From contig CAIQOO010000185.1 in assembly GCA_903873485.1 (NCBI GenBank), positions 62,001-126,000 of the forward strand: 64,000 bases of DNA. Reading direction: 5' to 3'. Source of the stretch: an uncultured beta proteobacterium (GTDB lineage Bacteria; Pseudomonadota; Gammaproteobacteria; Burkholderiales; Burkholderiaceae_C). The translations under genes and the position numbers were made by a program. The notes under the pieces are model-generated. The model ran no database searches. It saw only the letters and a list, made by a program, of their open reading frames with translations, and was not told the origin of the DNA. Each line of letters begins with the position of its first letter. Position 1 is the stretch's first letter. Shown here piece by piece: positions 40,331 to 50,245 of the stretch.

Positions 40331-41245
40331 TCAAAGTACAGAAAAAGCAACCACCGGCGCGCTCGGGTCACCAAATGGCGTGCCCAAAGAAATTTCGCCC
40401 CGGCCATGCAGCACGCATTCTTCTCGGCGCAGCAGCAAATCGGCACCACCGCCGGCGAACCTGATCCAACTGCCGTAAGAACTGACATCCACCAGCACCA
40501 CGCAGCCGTTGCGCCAATCGACCCGGGCATGGGTGCGCGACACCCGGGCATCGTTGACCAGAAACTCGACCTGGCGGGTGCGTCCGATGTGGATCGGCAT
40601 CTCGAATGACTTGAATAGCTTGTGGTTATCGAGCCACGACAGCTCAATCTGGCCACCCAATGCGTCAGGCGAGACATCGTCATACATCGAGTCGGCTGGC
40701 GCTGCAATGGTGAACAGATCGGAGTTGTCTTCTTCTTGCCATTCAATCTGGCAAACCGTGCATGGCTCAGAGCGGCCGCGAATGTGGATTGGACCCAGCG
40801 GACGAACCTGCGCGCCTGGTGGTACCTTGCCATTGCCCACGACCGCCGCGTTGACCCAAATCTGGTGCGGACCGGTCAGTTCGCTCAAGCGCGCGGCGAT
40901 ATTGACCGCATCACCATAACAGTCATCGTCAACCATCTCGACGCCGCCATGCGCCACCCCAATGCGCAATGGCATATAGCTTTTGGGTGGCATGTGGCTG
41001 AGCAATGTCTGGTAAGACCGCTGGGTATCCACCACAGCCGCCAGGGCGCTGGTGTTGTCGTTAAAGGTGGCCAGCACGCCATCACCCAAAAACTTGACTA
41101 CCCGACCGTCATGCGAGCTTAATTTTTGCGCCACCCAGGCAGTGATGCGGATGACGGCCTCGGTCGCCTTGGCATTGCCCAGGGCCTCAAATACCCCGGT
41201 GCTCCCAAACAGGTCGGCAAAAACAACAGTGGATTGGACACCCAT
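40331..41245 (-). CDS. class III nucleotidyl cyclase fused to FHA domain
   Basis: Cyclase motifs VVFADLFGST, VVKFLGDGVLATF, CYGDAVNIAARL; C-terminal FHA (IGRTRQVEFLVNDARVSRTHARV). Confidence 0.9.
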   Translation of the reverse strand: MGVQSTVVFADLFGSTGVFEALGNAKATEAVIRITAWVAQKLSSHDGRVVKFLGDGVLATFNDNTSALAAVVDTQRSYQTLLSHMPPKSYMPLRIGVAHGGVEMVDDDCYGDAVNIAARLSELTGPHQIWVNAAVVGNGKVPPGAQVRPLGPIHIRGRSEPCTVCQIEWQEEDNSDLFTIAAPADSMYDDVSPDALGGQIELSWLDNHKLFKSFEMPIHIGRTRQVEFLVNDARVSRTHARVDWRNGCVVLVDVSSYGSWIRFAGGGADLLLRREECVLHGRGEISLGTPFGDPSAPVVAFSVL

Positions 41246-41318
41246 GCAAAATAACCTCAGTGTGTGATAAGCCTAGTTTAGGACAAACATGACCGGATAT
41301 TGCCAGACATTGGCGCAT

Positions 41319-42290
41319 TCACAGATGACCCCAGGTCAAAAGAACATCACGTCCCTGCACATTCAGATCAGTATTGGCGCCCACCGGCAGCAAAACTTTG
41401 GTGCTGACGTGGCCATAGGGCAAGTTGGTCAGCACCGGCGTTTTGACCTGTTGACGCAGCCAGTCAATCACCGACTGAAGCTTGTAGCCGTCATCATGCG
41501 GGCTAAGTTCAAAGTCAGTGAACTGGCCCATCAAAATGGCTTTTTGCCGGGACAGTACACCGGCGTGCAGCAGTTGGGTCAACATGCGCTCGATCCGGTA
41601 GGGGTGCTCTGAGACATCTTCCAGAAACAAAATGCCGTTTTTGATCTTTGGAAAATACGCCGATCCCAGCAGGCTGGTCAAGACCGTCAGGTTGCCGCCC
41701 CACAAAACCGAATCTTGAATAGAAAAATTGCTCTTGACCCTTGCTGCATCAGCGTCTTCAGTTATCAAATTTATATCTTCCGACAGCGCTTTCTTGGTTT
41801 GCCGCCAACCGGTGCCCTCGCCCTGCCCGCTCAACATGTCGGCAAAACAGGCTTCCATGATCTCGTCGGGCAATTGCCCTGGTTCACTGCCCGCGCCGAA
41901 ACCTTCACACAGCGCCGGGCCGGCCCAAGTGATGGCGCCGGTTTTGGCCAGCAGTGCGTTTTGAAAGGCGGTGAAATCGCTGATACCGACAAATTGCATG
42001 CCCTGGTGAATGGCTTTGGCGATTTTTTTGTAGCGAATTTGCGGCAGGATGCGGGTCAAACCGTAACCACCGCGCGAGATCAGCGCCACATCGGCACCGC
42101 TGGCGGCAGCCCGGTGAATTGCCGCGAGGCGGGTTGCATCAATGCCGGCAAAGCGCTGAAAACTGTCTAGCGCCGCTGCATCGACTTCAACCTCGTGCCC
42201 CAAAGCCTGCAAGCGCGTGATGCCACGGTTGAACGCCGCCTTATCGCGCACGGCGCCAGAGGGGGAATAAATATAAATATGTTTTGTCAT
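41319..42290 (-). CDS. LD-carboxypeptidase
   Basis: RGGYGLTRILPQI, GISDFTAFQNALLAKTG, WGGNLTVLTSLLGSAYFP. Confidence 0.92.
   Translation of the reverse strand: MTKHIYIYSPSGAVRDKAAFNRGITRLQALGHEVEVDAAALDSFQRFAGIDATRLAAIHRAAASGADVALISRGGYGLTRILPQIRYKKIAKAIHQGMQFVGISDFTAFQNALLAKTGAITWAGPALCEGFGAGSEPGQLPDEIMEACFADMLSGQGEGTGWRQTKKALSEDINLITEDADAARVKSNFSIQDSVLWGGNLTVLTSLLGSAYFPKIKNGILFLEDVSEHPYRIERMLTQLLHAGVLSRQKAILMGQFTDFELSPHDDGYKLQSVIDWLRQQVKTPVLTNLPYGHVSTKVLLPVGANTDLNVQGRDVLLTWGHL
41718..41776 (-). repeat. family P, copy G, inside LD-carboxypeptidase gene
   Basis: AATAGAAAAATTGCTCTTGACCCTTGCTGCATCAGCGTCTTCAGTTATCAAATTTATAT. Confidence 0.7.
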
Positions 42291-42317
42291 GGTTCGGTTC
42301 TGGCGCATGGCAGGTCT

Positions 42318-43361
42318 TCAGACTGGCTTGTTGATGGCCGCAAAGGCTCGCAACGCAGCCCGATGGCCTGCATCTGGAAATGGCGCTGACGACATGGCCA
42401 GGTCCACTGCCTGCGCCTGACTGTAACGCGTTCTGACCCGCTGCCCGCCCGCGCCGGCGCGGATGCGCTGTGTCAGAGCCTCCATGCTGGCAGGGCTGAT
42501 CAACATGATGTCGCTCAGATTCAACCAAGACAGCCATTCCAGCATGACCTGGGCGTGCCACTCAAGGCGGTGGAAAGATGTTTTTTTCGGTTTGTCACTT
42601 TTTCCAAAACCGATCAGGTCCGGGCAGATCACCCGGACTCCCTGTTGGGCAGCCTGGTTGAATTGCTGCCGCCAGACACAACACCAGTCGTCCGGGCCAT
42701 GCAGGTAAACCAGGGCGTGGGTGGCACTGGCGGGGCCGCTGTCAAGATAATGCAGACGCAAGCCGCCCAGGCTCGGCAGGTCGCTGACATGGCAGGAATA
42801 GGCCGACAATTCGGGCCAATGACGAAACCGGCTCTCGGGTGTGCGCAGGGCATCGTCACGCAGCGCCCTGCCCGGCTCGGCTTTGTTCAATTGGTTGCGG
42901 GCACGCTGCCGCCGAAAAAACTCTTGCAGCAGCGCCGCACAGGCCTCTTGCAGCACCCCGCCCAGCACCCCGGTTTGATGGTTGAGTGGCGCTAAGGCAA
43001 ACAAATTGATGACCGATCCGGCAGCACCGGTTTTGGGGTCGGGCGCGCCAAATACCACCCGTTTCAGGCGCGCCTGCAGCATCGCCCCGGCACACATGCT
43101 GCACGGCTCCAATGTCACAAACAGCTCGCAGTCTTGCAGCCGGTAGTTGCCCAGGTGTTGTGCGGCGCTGCGCAGCGCGACGATTTCAGCGTGCGCCGTC
43201 GGGTCGCGGCCAGCCACACAGGCATTTCGCCCGGTGGCGATGACCGTGCCCTGGCACACCACCACGGCACCAACCGGCACCTCGCCTGCCGTCTCGGCTG
43301 CCTGTGCCTGCTCAATGGCCAGACGCATCCACTGCGGATCGCTAGCGGCATCTTGCTGCAT
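42318..43361 (-). CDS. tadA: tRNA adenosine(34) deaminase fused to a C-terminal alpha/beta-hydrolase-like domain
   Basis: TadA motifs TAHAEIVAL and LEPCSMCAGAM, then a haloalkane-dehalogenase-like segment LGGLRLHYLDSGP...LVYLHGPDDWCCVWRQQFNQAAQQGVRVICPDLIGFGKSDKP. Confidence 0.9.
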   Translation of the reverse strand: MQQDAASDPQWMRLAIEQAQAAETAGEVPVGAVVVCQGTVIATGRNACVAGRDPTAHAEIVALRSAAQHLGNYRLQDCELFVTLEPCSMCAGAMLQARLKRVVFGAPDPKTGAAGSVINLFALAPLNHQTGVLGGVLQEACAALLQEFFRRQRARNQLNKAEPGRALRDDALRTPESRFRHWPELSAYSCHVSDLPSLGGLRLHYLDSGPASATHALVYLHGPDDWCCVWRQQFNQAAQQGVRVICPDLIGFGKSDKPKKTSFHRLEWHAQVMLEWLSWLNLSDIMLISPASMEALTQRIRAGAGGQRVRTRYSQAQAVDLAMSSAPFPDAGHRAALRAFAAINKPV

Positions 43362-43609
43362 CACTTGTCGTTGTCGGGCATCGGGCGGGCCTGCGTGGCA
43401 GCTTCGAGCGCTTGCTTGTATTGCTGCTGAATTTGCTGGCTCTGCTGAGTCGCGTTGCCGGGTACCGGTGTCACCGCAGTGGCTGGCGTACCTGTCGGTG
43501 CCTGCAGGACCGGCACCGGCATCTGCACGCTGGTCATTTGCTTGCGCATCAGAATAGCCGTCACCCCGAGTGCCACCAACAAGCCGATAAAAGTCAACAA
43601 GCCGCGCAT
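43361..43609 (-). CDS. small membrane-anchored hypothetical protein
   Basis: MRGLLTFIGLLVALGVTAILMRKQM...; stop overlaps the start of tadA. Confidence 0.65.
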   Translation of the reverse strand: MRGLLTFIGLLVALGVTAILMRKQMTSVQMPVPVLQAPTGTPATAVTPVPGNATQQSQQIQQQYKQALEAATQARPMPDNDK

Positions 43610-43718
43610 CCAACACCTCCTTCTGGTTCAATCGTCACCAGGCATTGTGACCGAGATGGCGCCAGCCGACATCACCCAGATATACTGTTTTTCCAACTCA
43701 ACTTACCAGGGTGGCGTG

Positions 43719-44984
43719 ATGGTTATTGTTTCAAATCAACTGCCGAAACCAGACACGGAATTTCCGGTCACCTGGGTCGATGAGTTCAAACGTGAACTGG
43801 TCATGTCGGCACTGCGCCGCGCCGGCATTGTCACCAACACCCTGCTCATCATCGAAGTCGTTTTGCTGATGTCCGATTTCTATCGGACACGCTGGCTTGA
43901 AACTGGCGCAGACGCGATTTTTATCTGGCGCGTCACGGCGCTGGTTTTTTTGATCAGTTATCGCTTGGCGATTGAGCGCATGGAGCCTGAACTCATGCGC
44001 CTTCGCTACTTTTTGATTTTCGGGATGTTCCTTTGCTGCTGGGCAAGCGCCGCCTTGGCCGGGGTCACTGGCGATATGTCAACATTTACCATCGGGGCGC
44101 TGGGCGTGGCCGCCGCCTGTCCCCTGCCCGGCCGTTTTAATGCAGTGCTGTTTACCGTTTTTGGCGCCGCCCTGATTGGCTGGCTTTATTTCCATTTTCC
44201 AGATGCCGGACCGTTCTGGGCCAGCAACATCATTGCCACCTGCTTGATTGGTGCAGTGATTGAGAGGTTTACCTTTGCTGCGGCCCTGCGGGAGTTTTCA
44301 CACCGCAAGGGCATTGAACGGCAAAGCGAGCGCGCCGACCAGCTTTTGTACAACGTGTTTCCGGAGTCGGTGGCCACTGCGCTCAAGAAGGGGGATCGTT
44401 CGATCGCCCTGCATGGCGAGGTCACCATCCTGTTTGCTGATGTTGTCAATTTCACCCAATTGTCAAGCCGGCTGATGCCGTCCCATTTGCTCGATTTGCT
44501 TGAAGAACTTTTCGGAAAATTTGACCAGTTGGCGCAAAAACATGGCGTTGAAAAAATCAAGACAATTGGTGATGCTTACATGGCCGTCTCGGGTGTGCCC
44601 ATGATGGTTGATCATCCCGTAGAAAGAATGGCCGATTTTGCCCTCGATGTGGTCGGAGCCTGCAAAGATATCGCTCTCAATTCAGGCTTTGATCTGGCGG
44701 TTCGGGTCGGCTTTCATACCGGCCCGGCGGTGGCCGGCGTGATCGGCAATTCACGCCTGTGTTATGACCTTTGGGGCGATTCGGTCAACATCGCCGAGCG
44801 CATCAAAGCGCAGAGCGAAGCCAACGCGATCAGCGTGACTGAACCGATCTACTTCAAATTGCGCAAACAGTTCCTGTTTGAAGATCGGGGCCTGGTCGAA
44901 CTCAAGGGCAAAGGGCCGACCAAAATTTATCTGCTCAAGAGCCGGCTGGCAGCACCCGCAAACCCGGCCAGCCACGCTGCCTGA
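43719..44984 (+). CDS. membrane-bound class III adenylate/guanylate cyclase
   Basis: N-terminal TM helices; VTILFADVVNFTQLSSR, EKIKTIGDAYMAVSG, CYDLWGDSVNIAERI. Confidence 0.9.
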   Translation: MVIVSNQLPKPDTEFPVTWVDEFKRELVMSALRRAGIVTNTLLIIEVVLLMSDFYRTRWLETGADAIFIWRVTALVFLISYRLAIERMEPELMRLRYFLIFGMFLCCWASAALAGVTGDMSTFTIGALGVAAACPLPGRFNAVLFTVFGAALIGWLYFHFPDAGPFWASNIIATCLIGAVIERFTFAAALREFSHRKGIERQSERADQLLYNVFPESVATALKKGDRSIALHGEVTILFADVVNFTQLSSRLMPSHLLDLLEELFGKFDQLAQKHGVEKIKTIGDAYMAVSGVPMMVDHPVERMADFALDVVGACKDIALNSGFDLAVRVGFHTGPAVAGVIGNSRLCYDLWGDSVNIAERIKAQSEANAISVTEPIYFKLRKQFLFEDRGLVELKGKGPTKIYLLKSRLAAPANPASHAA

Positions 44985-44990
44985 CCGGCA

Positions 44991-47900
44991 TCAAAGGCCT
45001 CGTTCAAAAGCTGGTGGCAGTTGATGAACACGCAAGGCACCCAGCGGCAGCGTGCGCGTGGCCAGATCGACCAGATGCCGGTGATGGGTAAACACCAGCA
45101 CCTGACCCTGCACGGCAAACTGATCCAGTGCGGCAAACACATAGCTTGCGCGTTCGTCATCGGAGGTGATGAACACGTCGTCGAGCACCAGCGGCATCAG
45201 GCGATCAGGTTGCCGTTGCACTTGCAGCGCGGCCAGCCGCAGCGCCAGATAAAGCTGGTCTGCCGTCCCCTCGCTCAAAGCCGCCACGGCCACCGGCAGG
45301 CCCTGGGCCGGCCTGGCCTTGAGCACCGGCGAGCCACTGTCGTCATCTACCCACAAGCCAGCAAAGCGCCCGCCGGTCATCTCCTTGAAATAGGCGCTGG
45401 CCAATTCAACCAGCGGCCCCTGGGCTTTTTCGCGGTAGCGCCGCAACGCCTCGCCCAGCAAGGCTTGTGCCAATTTCAGTTGCGCCCAGGGACGCACGCC
45501 GGCACGGTAGCGGGCAATGGCGGCTTCCATTTCTTCGCGCGCCTGGGCGGCCTGGTCCGATGTATCGATGCCAGCCAATGCCAGTCGGGTGTCTTGCTCG
45601 GCCATGATGGCGGCCTGCTCGTCTTGTTCCAGTCGCTCGATTTCAGCGGTGCCGGTTTGTTTTTCCTGCTCGATTGCCACCCGGTCGAGTCCGGTCAGTT
45701 CGGCGCGCAGCGTGGCGGCATCTTTGCTTGAGGTGCTGTTCAACTGACTTTTCAAGGCATCAAGCTGCCGGGCCGCATCGCGGCGCCGCTCTGACAGCAC
45801 TTCTGCATCGGGCAAGCTGCGGGCATCTTGCACCCCCGCTTGCTGCATCAGTTGCAGCAGATTGTGGCTTGCGGCTTGCAGATCCGCTTGGGCGCGCTGG
45901 CGGCGTTTGGTCTCCAGCGTCATCCTGTCATGGAGCGTGATCTGCCTGGCCTGTGCCTCGCGTGACAAGGCCAGGCGCCGGCTCAGGTCGTCAAACCAGG
46001 CCTCCAGATGAACCCAGTCGGGTTCCTGCAACAACTCAGCCAAGTCCCGGGCCGCCTGCGTGGCCGTTGTCTCGCCGGCCTGCAGTTGTTGCAGTTGCAC
46101 CAGCAGCGCGCCATGCATCTGGTAGTCGGTGGCCCAGCGCTGCAATTCAGCCAGCCGCGCCTTGATGGTCTCGGGCGCGACACCTGCCGGCAGGAACAGT
46201 CGCTGGCAGGCGACATCCAGCGCGGCGCGACAGGCCAGCAGTTTGGCACCAAGCTCAGCCTCTGACCCCTGTGCATCCTGCACCTCTTGCGCCAGAACCT
46301 TCATGTCCCGGGCACGGCGTGCCATGGCCACTTTGGCCTCAAGCAATTCACGCTCGCGAGCTGTACCCAAGGCGATCAAGGCGGCCAGGTGGGGGGAGTT
46401 TTCAGGCACCAGTTGGCCCAATGCCAGCAGCGCCGCCAGCAAGCTGCTGCCCGCCGCCTGCGCCTGTTGGGCAAATTGTGTTTGCGCTTGCGTCACATCG
46501 GTCAGTCGGTCCAACTGATCCAGCGCCGCCTTACGCCCCGTCAGCCACTCCCGCACCTGCGCCGCTGCACCCTGCGGCACACCGACTGTCGCCAATTGAT
46601 GTTGCCAGCCTGCATCCAGCGCGGCCAATGACTTGGCATGTGCTGCCTGCACCTGCTGCAGGCCGGCCAGCGCCTGCGTCATTTCGGTGATGCGTTGCTC
46701 GCATTCGGCCACTTCTGCGGCGCGCTTGGCGCCCTCGCGCAGCAAGTCTGCCTGCCGGTCTGCATCGCCTTGCAAGCGCTCAAAGGCTGTTGGCAAGCCG
46801 GGCGTTGATGCATCAGGGTCACCTGGCACGCGGTCAATATAGACAGCCCGAATTTCCTGCCAACCGGCATCGCGCGTCGAGCGGGCATGTTTGAGCGTAT
46901 CGGCCGTCACCACTTCGCCAGCGGCGGCCAGGCTGGTGCGCCGACGCTGCTGGGTACGCAAGTCCAGCTCAATTTGCCTGGCCTGATCGACACACAGCGC
47001 CAACTGCTTGCCCAGTTCGGTGCGGTCACGCTCAAAAACCTCTATTTCACTGACCGCCAAGCCACGCGAAGCGGTCAATTGCGCCACCGAAGCAAACCCC
47101 AGGTCGGCTTGGTTGCGATCCAGTTTGCGCTGCTCGCTGGTGCAACTGCCCAGCCAGTCTGCCAGCCGTTTTTCTGCGTCGCCCAAGGATTGGGCTTGTT
47201 TTAACGCCAATGACAAAGCCTGCTGCAAATGCGCAGCGGGTGCCTCCAGCGTCTCGCGCTGCAGCAACTCCAGCTTGTGGCCGCTGTGACGCAACTGGTC
47301 ACGCGCGTGTTGCAGCTCTAAAGTTTGCCGTTGAAACTGCGCAATGCGACCTTCCAGTTCGGTCTGATCGGCAGCACTTGGCAACTGGCAAAACAACTCA
47401 TCGAGACACTTGACGGGTCTGACCGATTCGGTGATGCGGATGGCCTCTTGCATCAGTTGCCGGCCTTGCGCCTCGGTCGATGCCAGCAGCCGCAGCCGCG
47501 TGTCACGACCCTGTCGAACTGCGCCCAGATCAGTCGCCAACCGGTCAATCAAGGTGGCGTGGGTCAGCAACAAGGCTTCCACCTGAAGCGTCTGCGCTTC
47601 ATCCTGACACTGCGCCAGTGCCGCATCGGCTTCTTGCAAAACCGCGCTGGCCTGCGATTGCTGCTGCAGCGCGGCCAGACGGCACTCGCGGGCGTCCACT
47701 GGCAGCGCCACATTAGTCTGCACGGCGGCCCATTCATGGTCGGCCTGATCGAGTTGCCGCAGCAGCGGCTCGACCGCGCGCCATTCGGTCAACTCGGCCT
47801 GTCGCCGACGCAAATGAACAAGCTGCCGCCTGACATCGGCCAAACGGCTCAGCGCATCCTCATGCGCCCGGTTGAGCGCCTTCCAATGCTCTGGCCGGGT

Positions 47901-48521
47901 CAAGGCCTGTTTGCAGCGCTGCCGGGCATCTTCAAGTTGGCGCGCCGCCTCGACCAGCACGGTGCTGGCACCACGCGGTGCAAAATACTTCCGGGCATCG
48001 GCTTGCAGGGTTTCCAAAATCGCCTTGATGCCGGCCGAACCGGTGCTGGCCTCAAACAAGGCCGCGCCCAATTCGCCCTCACCCCGAATCAACATGTCGC
48101 CGCCGGCCCGCAGATGGATTGAATCGAGGCCGTACATGGTGACAAATTGATCGCGTGTCACGCCACCCGTCAGGGCCAGCAGCACATCGGGTGCCACCTG
48201 GCTGCCCGCAATCGGCTCGCCGCTGGCGGGGTCGGACATCAGCAGCGTGTCTTTGTTGCCCTTGCGCCGTGCCAGACCCAGCAAGCGCCCTGCCCCGTCC
48301 TCAAAAACCCCGGCGAGCCGCATTTCTTTGTAGTCATGAACAAAGTTGTCGGAGCTTTGCGCAGGAATGCCGTAGCGCAAATCGGCCATTGCCCGCAACG
48401 CCGATGACTTGCCCGCCTCATTGGGGCCATAAATCAGATGCAGATTGGCAGGCCCGGAAAAATCCAGCCGGGTGTTGGTAAACGGGCCAAAGGCCTTCAA
48501 CAACAATTGACGAATCTTCAT
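44991..48521 (-). CDS. YhaN-like AAA ATPase (SbcC/RecN family)
   Basis: MKIRQLLLKAFGPFTNTRLDFSGPANLHLIYGPNEAGKSSALRAM; long coiled coil; C-terminal LSEGTADQLYLALRLAAL. Confidence 0.9.
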   Translation of the reverse strand: MKIRQLLLKAFGPFTNTRLDFSGPANLHLIYGPNEAGKSSALRAMADLRYGIPAQSSDNFVHDYKEMRLAGVFEDGAGRLLGLARRKGNKDTLLMSDPASGEPIAGSQVAPDVLLALTGGVTRDQFVTMYGLDSIHLRAGGDMLIRGEGELGAALFEASTGSAGIKAILETLQADARKYFAPRGASTVLVEAARQLEDARQRCKQALTRPEHWKALNRAHEDALSRLADVRRQLVHLRRRQAELTEWRAVEPLLRQLDQADHEWAAVQTNVALPVDARECRLAALQQQSQASAVLQEADAALAQCQDEAQTLQVEALLLTHATLIDRLATDLGAVRQGRDTRLRLLASTEAQGRQLMQEAIRITESVRPVKCLDELFCQLPSAADQTELEGRIAQFQRQTLELQHARDQLRHSGHKLELLQRETLEAPAAHLQQALSLALKQAQSLGDAEKRLADWLGSCTSEQRKLDRNQADLGFASVAQLTASRGLAVSEIEVFERDRTELGKQLALCVDQARQIELDLRTQQRRRTSLAAAGEVVTADTLKHARSTRDAGWQEIRAVYIDRVPGDPDASTPGLPTAFERLQGDADRQADLLREGAKRAAEVAECEQRITEMTQALAGLQQVQAAHAKSLAALDAGWQHQLATVGVPQGAAAQVREWLTGRKAALDQLDRLTDVTQAQTQFAQQAQAAGSSLLAALLALGQLVPENSPHLAALIALGTARERELLEAKVAMARRARDMKVLAQEVQDAQGSEAELGAKLLACRAALDVACQRLFLPAGVAPETIKARLAELQRWATDYQMHGALLVQLQQLQAGETTATQAARDLAELLQEPDWVHLEAWFDDLSRRLALSREAQARQITLHDRMTLETKRRQRAQADLQAASHNLLQLMQQAGVQDARSLPDAEVLSERRRDAARQLDALKSQLNSTSSKDAATLRAELTGLDRVAIEQEKQTGTAEIERLEQDEQAAIMAEQDTRLALAGIDTSDQAAQAREEMEAAIARYRAGVRPWAQLKLAQALLGEALRRYREKAQGPLVELASAYFKEMTGGRFAGLWVDDDSGSPVLKARPAQGLPVAVAALSEGTADQLYLALRLAALQVQRQPDRLMPLVLDDVFITSDDERASYVFAALDQFAVQGQVLVFTHHRHLVDLATRTLPLGALRVHQLPPAFERGL

Positions 48522-49804
48522 GGCAACACCTCGCCTGCATGCAAACGCGCCAGCAACGTGGCCTCGGCATCTTTCACCAGCGCCAATAGTGCCGCCGGGT
48601 CATCCAGACGCGGCAGATCCAGCGACTCGGGTTCAAGTGCCAGCGCCGCATGAACTTCGGGCGGCACTTTGGTCAGCACCTCAGACAAGCTGCTCCGGCA
48701 AAATCCCGCAAGCGCCTGCGCGTCGGCAGACAACAGATCAACCCAGCGCACCAGTTCAGCCACGGCATCTTGGCCCTGCGCCAACTGGGCACGGTCCACT
48801 GGCGAGCGCAAATCAAGCTTGACTTGCTCAATCCAGACCTCTGCCCCGGTGACATCTTGTGCCGCTGCCTGAACTGCCGCCGCCAGCGTGCCTGGCTGGC
48901 GCGCTTCAAGGGCATGCAGTGGCGACTCGCCGCAGAGCACCACGCGCACCGCATGCAGCGCATCGGCTGCGCCGGCCACCGCCATCTGCAAGGCTTGCGT
49001 CACATGCCGGGGCAGTTCATGAAGGCCCAGGGCGGGTTCCAGCGCAATTTGCAGTTGCTGCCAGCGCACCACATCCAGCGGCACAAAGCGCGCCTCCTGC
49101 AACACCGATCCCTGCACTTCAACCAGCTCGCAGCCCTTGGGGCCGGTCTCGCGCGCATGGCGGCCCTGCAAATTGCCGCAAAACACCACCCGGGGTTGCT
49201 CGCACACCACCCAGCGCGCATGGATATGCCCGAGCGCCCAATAATCGTAGCCCTTGCTCTTGATCACCGGCAAGCTGGTGGGCGCATAAGTGTCATGCCC
49301 TACCGTTCCGGTCAGACTGGTGTGCAACAAGCCAATGTTGAAAAAGCCCGCCACCGCCGCCGGGAAACCCGGCACCAGGTCCTCTGGTACCTCGCTGTCA
49401 GAAAAACTGTGGCCATGAATCGCCACACCCAGGTGCTCCAGGCGAACCGTTTCGGCCTTGCGGCTTGAGAACACCTTCACGTTGTCGGGCCACGGCACCT
49501 GGCGCGTGATCACGCCTTGCGCATCATGGTTGCCTTGCACCATGAACACCCGAATGTCCTGTTTGCCCAGACGCGCCATCTGCTCGCGCACAAACAGGCC
49601 GGTATGAAAATCCAGCCAATCGCGGTCATACAAGTCGCCGGCTATCAAAACAAAGTCAACTTTCTCGTGGATTGCCAGTTCCACCAGCCGCTCCAGCGCC
49701 CGCCGGGTGGCACCCCGCAATTGCTCCAGCGGCACACCCTGGTAGCGGCTCAAGCCTCTTAATGGACTGTCAATGTGCAAATCTGCTGCATGGATAAAAC
49801 GCAT
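48518..49804 (-). CDS. YhaO-like DNA repair exonuclease (metallophosphoesterase)
   Basis: MRFIHAADLHIDSPL ... LIAGDLYDRDW ... VQGNHDAQG ... LGHIHARWV; 4-nt overlap with the YhaN-like gene. Confidence 0.92.
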   Translation of the reverse strand: MRFIHAADLHIDSPLRGLSRYQGVPLEQLRGATRRALERLVELAIHEKVDFVLIAGDLYDRDWLDFHTGLFVREQMARLGKQDIRVFMVQGNHDAQGVITRQVPWPDNVKVFSSRKAETVRLEHLGVAIHGHSFSDSEVPEDLVPGFPAAVAGFFNIGLLHTSLTGTVGHDTYAPTSLPVIKSKGYDYWALGHIHARWVVCEQPRVVFCGNLQGRHARETGPKGCELVEVQGSVLQEARFVPLDVVRWQQLQIALEPALGLHELPRHVTQALQMAVAGAADALHAVRVVLCGESPLHALEARQPGTLAAAVQAAAQDVTGAEVWIEQVKLDLRSPVDRAQLAQGQDAVAELVRWVDLLSADAQALAGFCRSSLSEVLTKVPPEVHAALALEPESLDLPRLDDPAALLALVKDAEATLLARLHAGEVLP

Positions 49805-49813
49805 GGATTCCTG

Positions 49814-50245
49814 CTAGTTTGCTGAAGAGATTTCCACACTGGCGACCAACCCAAGCGCCGCCAGTGCAGATTCAAGCTGAGACAGCTTTGATTCATGGTC
49901 AAGATTGAGAATGCGCCGGACTTGTTTGCCATCAACCCCGATGCGCTCAGCCAGTTGGGCTTGAGACATGGATTGATCGCGCATAGCCTGATAAATAGCC
50001 AGCTTGATCGCGGCACGCGGTGGTGCCATAACAAGGCGCTGCCCGCGCTTTGCCTTGCTGGGTGTTGGCAGTGGCCGTCCGTTATCAAGATAGCAAGACA
50101 GGGCTACAACAAGGGCATCTTGCGCGCGGTCTAGGGTTTGCGCTTCGGTGTTGCCTGCAGTATGTGCCTCTGGTACATCACAAAAAGATGCTCCGACTTG
50201 TCCGTTTGCGTATGTGGTCAAGGTGACAGGGTAAGCCAGGTTCAT
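49814..50245 (-). CDS. hicB: HicB family antitoxin with XRE-like HTH
   Basis: YPVTLTTYANGQVGASFCDVPEAHTAGNT..., C-terminal HTH SMSQAQLAERIGVDGKQVRRIL. Confidence 0.9.
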   Translation of the reverse strand: MNLAYPVTLTTYANGQVGASFCDVPEAHTAGNTEAQTLDRAQDALVVALSCYLDNGRPLPTPSKAKRGQRLVMAPPRAAIKLAIYQAMRDQSMSQAQLAERIGVDGKQVRRILNLDHESKLSQLESALAALGLVASVEISSAN

